Assembly: GCA_021818045.1 (NCBI GenBank)
Contig: JAKAFF010000042.1
Span: 1-9,156, forward strand
Length of the DNA: 9,156 nucleotides
DNA from: a bacterium
GTDB taxonomy: Bacteria > Chlamydiota > Chlamydiia > Chlamydiales > SM23-39
Direction: 5' to 3'
In this document: piece after piece, positions 1 through 5,373 of the stretch
Layout: each line of letters begins with the position of its first letter
Position numbering within the stretch: the stretch's first letter is position 1
Program-made: the position numbers and the translations under genes
The notes under the pieces: model-generated
What the model was told of the DNA's origin: nothing
The model's input: only the letters and a program-made list of their open reading frames with translations
Databases searched by the model: none

Positions 1-1
1 T

Positions 2-808
2 TCATTAGAAGAGCAAATAGCTGGCCTTCTGCATGATGTCTCTCATACAGCCTTTTCTCACGTCGGTGATTGGGTGTATGCGAAAGAACAGCAAGAAGAG
101 GATTATCAATCCTCAATCCACAGCAGCTATTTAACGGATTCTGGCATCGGAAAAATTTTGCATCGGCATGGGTATGAAATCCAACAGGTATCTCCAAACG
201 GAGAACTCTTCCCCATGCTGGAACAACCCCTTCCCAATCTCTGTGCAGATCGCATCGATTACAACATTCAAGGAGCCTATTTTCAGAAATTCATTACAAA
301 AGACGAGAGTCGTCAACTATTGCTAGATCTCACTTTTGAACATGGACAATGGGTGCTGACCAACCAAGAGTTGGCAGCTAAATTAACCCTTTTTTCCCTT
401 TTTATGACAGAAGGTTGTTGGGGAAGTGCAGACAATTTTATGACCTCAAAGTGGCTTGCCCAGGCCATTTTACATGCCATTAAAATAGGGGTCATTTCAT
501 CGGATGATTTCCATTTTGGAGTCGATCAGGCCATTTGGGATCGATTGTCCAGTGCTTCAGATCCCTTTATCCAAAATCAGATGCAAATGATCCGTTTTCC
601 TTGTCAGTACTATTGCCTTGTTGATGAGAGCCAAGCAGATGCCTTTATACAATTTAAGTGTCGCGGAATCGATCCTTGGATAAAGCAGCATGGACAAATC
701 GTGCGCCTTACATCGATGAGCCCTCTCTTACGTCGAGCCTTAGAATGCACTCAGCAACGCTCCATCGTCGGATGGCCAGTAAAAATGCTCTCCTCCGGAG
801 AATTTTGA
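2..808 (+). CDS. HD-domain phosphohydrolase, C-terminal part (5' end outside window)
   Basis: The frame is open from base 2 to the TGA at 806-808 and gives 268 visible residues; the true start lies left of the window. A GTG at 74 could be read as a start, but the codons before it encode LLHDVSHTAFSH (visible residues 9-20), the core HD motif of metal-dependent phosphohydrolases, so the gene clearly begins further upstream. A second family-like motif, ADRIDY, follows at about residues 82-87. This order fits the COG1078-type HD family, related to dGTPases and to nucleotide phosphohydrolases, but the substrate cannot be read from the sequence. No membrane segment or signal is visible, so the protein is probably cytoplasmic. 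The gene converges on lipA across a 306-base gap. The family assignment is fairly sure; the reaction is unknown. Confidence 0.85.
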   Translation, partial: SLEEQIAGLLHDVSHTAFSHVGDWVYAKEQQEEDYQSSIHSSYLTDSGIGKILHRHGYEIQQVSPNGELFPMLEQPLPNLCADRIDYNIQGAYFQKFITKDESRQLLLDLTFEHGQWVLTNQELAAKLTLFSLFMTEGCWGSADNFMTSKWLAQAILHAIKIGVISSDDFHFGVDQAIWDRLSSASDPFIQNQMQMIRFPCQYYCLVDESQADAFIQFKCRGIDPWIKQHGQIVRLTSMSPLLRRALECTQQRSIVGWPVKMLSSGEF

Positions 809-1114
809 CTAGTCCCCCGGAGGCTTAGACGGTGTCTTCAAATTGCGCTTCTGTCGATTTTTGGATTTGATGAGGAACAATCGCTTCTTCGCGCTCGGTA
901 ACTTGAGGCAGCGGGAGCGGGGCTGAGCAAAGCGAAGCGAGGAATTAGAGACCCTAGATTTCTGACAATTTTCTTAAGGTTATGGATATCATGAAATAAT
1001 CGAAGAGGGGTATACACAAATGAGTTCAAAAGTCGGATTTTCGGCTGCGCCAGCTTTCGCGTTGCCCAAAACCAACTTTTGAACTTATTTGTGTATAGCG
1101 GTATCAATATAAAG
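809..1114. other. Intergenic region between convergent HD gene and lipA
   Basis: No convincing gene lies in these 306 bases. The left half (about 838-1010) has a GC-rich core at about 881-945, where TCGCTTC at 881-887 can pair with GAAGCGA at 934-940 and GCTC at 893-896 with GAGC at 925-928. The right half holds the long inverted repeat at 1011-1097, described separately. A minus-strand frame of 114 codons (1182-838) crosses the region, but it overlaps the end of lipA, runs through the inverted repeat and has low-complexity Ser/Arg/Ala-rich content, so it looks like a by-product of repeat sequence. I saw no tRNA or other RNA gene. Confidence 0.7.
1011..1097. repeat. Long imperfect inverted repeat (possible miniature element or bidirectional terminator)
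   Basis: Two 30-base arms, 1011-1040 and 1068-1097, are reverse complements at 27 of 30 positions; both outer ends read TATACACAAA when written towards the centre. The three mismatches are at arm positions 12, 24 and 27. The 27-base loop contains a further short GGC (1043-1045) and GCC (1064-1066) pairing. The outer arm ends 17 bases after the lipA stop codon. Neither strand has a run of T after the stem, so it does not match a classic intrinsic terminator, although a hairpin this long between two convergent genes could still stop or stabilise transcripts. The TATA at each outer end would allow a TA target duplication, as made by IS630/Tc1-type elements; this last point is inference. Confidence 0.85.
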
Positions 1115-2005
1115 TTAAATAAACAAATCGGCATTATAGCTCGAGCGCACAAAGGGGCCGCAGTACATATGGCGCATTCCAAGTGCTGTGCCGTATTCCT
1201 CGTAGCGCTTAAATTGGTCGGGATGGATGAACTCTTTCACTCGTAACTTATTGCGGTTGGCTTGTAAATATTGCCCAATGGTCACGATATCACACCCGGC
1301 CTTTGCTAAATCCCGCAGCGTCTCTTCGACAAGCTCTGGTGTCTCTCCCAACCCCACCATGAGCCCAGATTTGACAAAACGGACAAGGCCTGACTCTTTC
1401 GCATTTTTTAAAACCTGTAGGGTTCGATCATACTCCGCTTTATGCCGAATGCGCAAAGAGAGGCTGCGCACTGTTTCAATGTTGTGGTTGAAGATTTCTG
1501 GTTGCGCATCCAATACGATGTAAAGCAGCTTTACATCGCCAGAAAAATCGGAGGTGAGAACTTCAATGGTCGTGCCTGGATTTTCTTTGCGTATGGCATG
1601 AATGATGGCAGCCATGTGAGAGGCCCCCTGATCGGGTAAATCGTCTCGTGCCACCATGGTGATCACCGCGTGTTTGAGTCCCAGTGATTTGACTGAGGCG
1701 GCGATCCGTTCGGGTTCGTCGAGTTCGGGCGCTTTAGGGTGACGTGCGAAGTCGATATCGCAAAACCCGCAGTTGCGGGTGCACTCTTTTCCAAGAGCTA
1801 AGAAAGTGGCGGTTTTTTTTGTGTAACACTCCAAGCGGTTTGGACACTTGGCCTCTTCGCAAACTGTATGGAGGCGATGTTGATCGATGAGGGCGTTGGT
1901 GTGAAAGAGCTGATCTCCGGGGGGGAGTTTTCTGTGCAGCCAGGAGGGAAAGCGGCCTAATGGTTTTTCTTCTGGATTCTCTGGTAAGATATTGAGTTTT
2001 TTCAT
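1115..2005 (-). CDS. lipA: Lipoyl synthase (radical SAM)
   Basis: This 296-residue protein inserts two sulfur atoms into the octanoyl group carried by lipoyl domains of 2-oxoacid dehydrogenases, in the cytoplasm. Both iron-sulfur sites are visible: the auxiliary cluster cysteines C49, C54 and C60 (C-x4-C-x5-C) and the radical SAM triad C75, C79 and C82 in CTRNCGFC. The RSSY motif near the C-terminus (residues 287-290) supplies the serine known to ligate the auxiliary cluster. The length is normal for the family. The ATG overlaps the lpdA stop as ATGA (2005-2002), so translation is probably coupled to lpdA; no good ribosome site precedes it. Two usually conserved stretches deviate: YLQANRNK replaces the common YLQP(S/T)xxH, and SYNAD replaces SYHAD. 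The identity is secure, but full activity of the variant is not proven. Confidence 0.95.
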   Translation of the reverse strand: MKKLNILPENPEEKPLGRFPSWLHRKLPPGDQLFHTNALIDQHRLHTVCEEAKCPNRLECYTKKTATFLALGKECTRNCGFCDIDFARHPKAPELDEPERIAASVKSLGLKHAVITMVARDDLPDQGASHMAAIIHAIRKENPGTTIEVLTSDFSGDVKLLYIVLDAQPEIFNHNIETVRSLSLRIRHKAEYDRTLQVLKNAKESGLVRFVKSGLMVGLGETPELVEETLRDLAKAGCDIVTIGQYLQANRNKLRVKEFIHPDQFKRYEEYGTALGMRHMYCGPFVRSSYNADLFI

Positions 2006-3405
2006 CGTTTTGCTCGGGGCGGCAAGTGGATGGGACGATCTGCTGCCATAAGAGCTGCTTCATGCCACGCTTCAGCGATGGTTGGGTGGGCATGGATCGT
2101 TTCAATAACGCAGTCTAATGTGAGCTCATTTTGAATGGCAAGGGCCATTTCACCAATTAAATTCGATGCTTCGTGGCCAATGGCGATCGCGCCGAGAATC
2201 TGGCCTGTTTTTGTGACAGAGATGATTTGAGCATACCCTTCGGTATCTTGGGAGGCTTGTGCTTTGCCGAGAGCTTGGAATGGGAAAGTGCCAACTGTTG
2301 CATCGTAACCTTGCGCTTGCGCTTGTTCGAGCATTAGGCCCACTGTTGCAATTTCGGGCGAGGTGAAGATGACGGCGGGCACGGCGCTATAGTGGACGCT
2401 CTCTTCGTGGCCTGCTGCATTGGCGGCTGCCACCATCCCTTGATGAGATGCTACATGTGCGAGCATCCATTTTCCTGTGACATCTCCGATTGCATAAATG
2501 CCGCGTACTTCTGTTTGCATGCGCTCATCAGTGTCGAGAAAGCCTTTGGCATTGGTTTTGAGTCCCGCTTTTTGGAGTTCAAGTCCATCTGTATATGCTT
2601 TGCGCCCGATGGAGACGAGAGCTAAATCTGTGTCTAAGGTTTGCCCATCCATCAAGGTGATGTGGACGTGGGTTTGTCGATTTTCTATGGATTTGACGGC
2701 GACGTTAGTTTGGATATTGACCCCTTTTGCCTGGAATGCTTTGGTCATCACTTGCGCGATAGAGGGTCCTTGCGCGGCTAAAATGCTGGGGAGGGCCTCT
2801 AGTAACGTCACCTGGACCCCAAGTTCTACAAACAAAGAGGCAAATTCGCAGCCGATGTAGCCGCCTCCTATGATGGTTAAGCTTTTGGGTAATTCGGTGA
2901 GCTCCAAAATAGAGGTGGAGTTGAGAATGCGCTTATGATCGCACGCAAAGGCGGCCACATCTGTTGGAATGGAGCCTGTTGCGATAATGATCTGTTTTGC
3001 GTCGAGATAGAGAGAATCAGTTCCTAAGATTTTAAGTGTATGTGGCGTTTCAAATTGGGCTGCGCCGCGCAAAAGTGTAATTTTGTTGGAGCGGATGAGC
3101 CCTTCTAGACTAGAGCGCACTTTTGCAACGACTTGATCTTTCCGTTTTTTCATTTGGTCGTAATGAAAGGAGACGGGGCCGGTAACGATGCCAAATTCTT
3201 GAGCGCGGCGTATTTGGTGTAGAGTAGATGCGCCAGATAGGAGCGTTTTAGTGGGGATGCAACCTACATTTAAACAACACCCCCCGACGAGCTCTTTTTC
3301 AATAAGTGCTACAGATTTTCCAAGTTGCGCTGCGCGAATTGCCGCGACATAACCACCGGGTCCTGCGCCGATTACGGCGACATCGAATGCTTTTCTATCT
3401 GACAT
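2002..3405 (-). CDS. lpdA: Dihydrolipoamide dehydrogenase (E3 subunit)
   Basis: The protein reoxidises dihydrolipoamide on the pyruvate and 2-oxoglutarate dehydrogenase complexes and passes electrons through FAD to NAD+. Visible features in the 467-residue product are the FAD-binding GAGPGG (13-18), the redox disulfide C44/C49 in CLNVGC, the NAD-binding GGGYIG (180-185), the second FAD contact AIGD (305-308) and the C-terminal HAHP with the catalytic His440-Glu445 pair of the dimer interface. An upstream ATG in frame at 3501 exists, but I chose the ATG at 3405: it has a strong GGAGAGG ribosome site, gives the usual N-terminus, and sits just after a TATAAT box; the longer version would run into the divergent gene. 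An additional cysteine, C43, precedes the redox pair, where the family usually has Thr. lipA overlaps the 3' end. Confidence 0.96.
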   Translation of the reverse strand: MSDRKAFDVAVIGAGPGGYVAAIRAAQLGKSVALIEKELVGGCCLNVGCIPTKTLLSGASTLHQIRRAQEFGIVTGPVSFHYDQMKKRKDQVVAKVRSSLEGLIRSNKITLLRGAAQFETPHTLKILGTDSLYLDAKQIIIATGSIPTDVAAFACDHKRILNSTSILELTELPKSLTIIGGGYIGCEFASLFVELGVQVTLLEALPSILAAQGPSIAQVMTKAFQAKGVNIQTNVAVKSIENRQTHVHITLMDGQTLDTDLALVSIGRKAYTDGLELQKAGLKTNAKGFLDTDERMQTEVRGIYAIGDVTGKWMLAHVASHQGMVAAANAAGHEESVHYSAVPAVIFTSPEIATVGLMLEQAQAQGYDATVGTFPFQALGKAQASQDTEGYAQIISVTKTGQILGAIAIGHEASNLIGEMALAIQNELTLDCVIETIHAHPTIAEAWHEAALMAADRPIHLPPRAKR

Positions 3406-3427
3406 GGCCTCTCCACTGAAAATACAC

Positions 3428-3433
3428 ATTATA
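3428..3433 (-). promoter_or_regulatory. Probable -10 box of the lpdA-lipA promoter
   Basis: The minus strand reads TATAAT here, a perfect -10 hexamer, 22 bases before the chosen lpdA ATG. Transcription would start near 3420 and leave a leader of only about 15 bases containing the GGAGAGG ribosome site. No good -35 hexamer is present at 16-18 bases spacing (the 17-base candidate matches TTGACA at only two positions), so an activator or a relaxed -35 is likely. This is a prediction from sequence only. Confidence 0.5.
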
Positions 3434-3452
3434 GGAAAAACCGCCCTTTCCT

Positions 3453-3458
3453 TATACT
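3453..3458 (+). promoter_or_regulatory. Possible -10 box for the zinc-ribbon gene
   Basis: TATACT matches the -10 consensus at five of six positions and lies 22 bases before the ATG at 3481, with an AGAGG-type ribosome site between them (about 3466-3470). The -35 region is poor. It sits back to back with the lpdA -10 box inside a 75-base divergent gap, so the two promoters may compete or share a regulator. Confidence 0.35.
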
Positions 3459-3480
3459 CTGTTTTCAGAGGCTGAAGTCT

Positions 3481-3936
3481 ATGAAACCAAAGAAACGCCA
3501 AAAAATGTGCTACAACTGCGAAGGTGAAGTGGATTTGGATGTGATCGTATGTCCTTTTTGCGCCGCAGATTTAAGGGAAGAAAAACCTGAGTTGCAGCAT
3601 TCAACCTACAACCCAGCGGTGTCTGTGAAAAACTTGGGGACGCAGCAGTCTCTTTATCCTCCTCAGTTTGTTCCAAAGTCGGTTGAGGCGGCGGAAGAGG
3701 CCGTGGCGGCAGATCCTCCCATTGCAGAGGAATCAGGTCATGAGGAGAAGGGGATTATAGGGCCGACCATTTTGGTGACTTTGGGCGTGCAGCTTTTGCT
3801 ATTTGGTCTTTTCATGGGGCTGTTTTCTACGAAAGGGGTCATGATTTTGAAGTGGGATGCCCGTCTTTGGTATTTTTATGTGCTCTCGTCCATCCCTTTG
3901 TTGGTGTTTGGTTACAAAGCAGTCTCTAAATTGTAA
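3481..3936 (+). CDS. Small zinc-ribbon membrane protein of unknown function
   Basis: I do not recognise this 151-residue protein. The N-terminus carries two CxxC knuckles, C10/C13 and C24/C27, in a CYNC and CPFC setting typical of a short zinc ribbon. A polar, Ala/Glu-rich linker (about residues 35-90) follows, then two hydrophobic stretches at about 92-115 and 129-146 that look like membrane helices, with a lysine at the C-terminus. A protein of this kind would hold its zinc ribbon on one side of the membrane, probably in the cytoplasm. The gene is divergent from lpdA, and its last 11 bases overlap the end of the antiporter gene tail to tail. Chlamydia trachomatis also has a hypothetical gene next to lpdA (CT556, from memory); whether it is the same protein is untested. 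The reading frame is convincing because of the ribosome site, the motif order and the membrane segments. Confidence 0.8.
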   Translation: MKPKKRQKMCYNCEGEVDLDVIVCPFCAADLREEKPELQHSTYNPAVSVKNLGTQQSLYPPQFVPKSVEAAEEAVAADPPIAEESGHEEKGIIGPTILVTLGVQLLLFGLFMGLFSTKGVMILKWDARLWYFYVLSSIPLLVFGYKAVSKL

Positions 3937-5332
3937 AGAGCGGCCCGAAGAAGTAGTAAATTGCGTAGAAAATCAGCGTAGGTATGAGGGCTCCTAGAAA
4001 TAGATTTAGGGGCTTGATTCCTTTTTCAAAGTGCTTTCTTAAAATGGCGTAACCTGCGGGATTGGGGGCGTTCGCGATGACCGTGATGCCGCCTCCTGCC
4101 ACAACACCTGTGAATACCGCGTATTCGTAGATGGGACCCCAATTGGGCACAAGAGTCGATAGATAGGAGATCGCTGCATTGTCGTTAAATCCTGTGAGGG
4201 CAATGGCAACCCCCATGACGGATAAAGGATCTAGACCGTGTAGTAAAGCCGCTACCCACCACCCTTGCAATCCCACGTGGATGACAAGTCCTGCCAAGAA
4301 GAGGCCAATCAGGAGGGGACGCGTGAGTTGTAACGGGTACTGATGGTGTTTGGTGGCTTGGTGAAATCCTATGAAAAACAAGAAGCTTGCGATAAAAATG
4401 GATGGGTAATCAGAGACGCTGACGATCCAAACCATGACTAAGATGTGGACAATGGTGATCCAAAGTGGCGAGGCATTTTCTTGAATTTTAGAGGTGTAGT
4501 CGGCATAGAGTTGTGTTGCATTGCGCCTCACTTCGAGGGCTTTTAATTCTTTTCTGAAGTAGAGCCAGTAGATGGTATTGGCAATGAGGATGCCGATAAT
4601 TGCTTTCCAGCCAAAATTGATGAACATGTCTGTTAAGGACCATTTCCAAGCGTGGGCCAGCAATAAGACTGCCGGGGAGGCAAAATCTGTGAGTACGCCC
4701 CCTATGGAAATATTGGCGAAAAGCAGTGCTAATGTGGCGTAAGCCAATTTTGGGCTTGGGTGGTATTCATAAAACTGGCGCGATAACAGCAAGGCGCACA
4801 AAGTCATAGCGGCAGCTTCTGTAATTAAAGAGCCGAGGATGGGGCCGAAGGTGAGGAGGATAAACCACCAAGCACTAAGGGATCCGCCAAATTTTTTTGC
4901 GATCCACAAGATGGTTCTTTCGGCCGTGTCAACAATGGGTTTGGTCGAGGCTAGGGCGAGGATGACGACGACGAAGAGAGGCTCTGTGTAGTCTCGTGTG
5001 TTGATGTACTCAAGCCCAATTCTCCATCCATAAAAGCTTGCGATTGCAAAGAAGAGAAAGATGGCCCAAAAAGCAAATACAATTTCCACTTCAGATAAAA
5101 AGTAAAGGAGTTGGACGAGGAGGCTTTGTTCTTTGCGTGCCTGGCGCGTCTCTACGATTTGCGCCCATCCGCGAACTTTGTAGACACATAAGGTGTGGAT
5201 GATAGCAAGGGCAAAAATGACAAGCGCCACTAAATGGAAGGGGGTATATGTCAGCGATTCGAGCTGCAAAATGACAGGGTCTTTCAGGCTGTCGAATTTA
5301 GCGGGCTGCTTAACGAGCTGGGCGAGGATCAT
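3926..5332 (-). CDS. Putative Na+/H+ antiporter, ion-transporter superfamily
   Basis: This is a 468-residue inner membrane protein with roughly ten to twelve hydrophobic helices and few long loops. Motifs match what I recall of the putative Na+/H+ antiporter family (Na_H_antiport_3, PF07399-like): LITEAAAMT at about 169-177, GFNDNAA at 381-387 and VIANAPNPAG at 418-427. The two motifs in the C-terminal half probably lie in helix breaks that bind the ion. The likely role is exchange of sodium for protons; the ion has not been shown. I chose the ATG at 5332 over a GTG at 5341, because AGGGTGAGG lies just before the ATG and would overlap the GTG. The gene starts 41 bases after secA on the same strand, so the two are probably co-transcribed. 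No terminator is visible between them. The stop overlaps the convergent zinc-ribbon gene. Confidence 0.78.
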   Translation of the reverse strand: MILAQLVKQPAKFDSLKDPVILQLESLTYTPFHLVALVIFALAIIHTLCVYKVRGWAQIVETRQARKEQSLLVQLLYFLSEVEIVFAFWAIFLFFAIASFYGWRIGLEYINTRDYTEPLFVVVILALASTKPIVDTAERTILWIAKKFGGSLSAWWFILLTFGPILGSLITEAAAMTLCALLLSRQFYEYHPSPKLAYATLALLFANISIGGVLTDFASPAVLLLAHAWKWSLTDMFINFGWKAIIGILIANTIYWLYFRKELKALEVRRNATQLYADYTSKIQENASPLWITIVHILVMVWIVSVSDYPSIFIASFLFFIGFHQATKHHQYPLQLTRPLLIGLFLAGLVIHVGLQGWWVAALLHGLDPLSVMGVAIALTGFNDNAAISYLSTLVPNWGPIYEYAVFTGVVAGGGITVIANAPNPAGYAILRKHFEKGIKPLNLFLGALIPTLIFYAIYYFFGPLFTI

Positions 5333-5373
5333 AATCCTCACCCTACAGATTTTCTGTTAAAAAAGAAAATAGT

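Noticed and set aside
792..823. Possible terminator after the HD gene (CCTCCGG at 792-798 pairing with CCGGAGG at 817-823)
   Set aside because: The stem is only 7 base pairs with an 18-base loop that contains the stop codon, and no T-run follows on the plus strand.
838..1182. Minus-strand frame of 114 codons in the HD-lipA gap
   Set aside because: It overlaps the 3' end of lipA, runs through the inverted repeat and has a low-complexity composition without recognisable motifs or a good ribosome site.
3406..3501. Longer lpdA N-terminus starting at 3501
   Set aside because: It would add 32 residues not typical of E3 enzymes, overlap the start of the divergent gene and place the TATAAT box inside coding sequence; the ATG at 3405 has a strong ribosome site.
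5334..5373. Small hairpin between secA and the antiporter gene
   Set aside because: ACAG and CTGT pair around a short AT stretch at about 5345-5357, but on the minus strand the T-run lies before rather than after the stem, so it is not a terminator.
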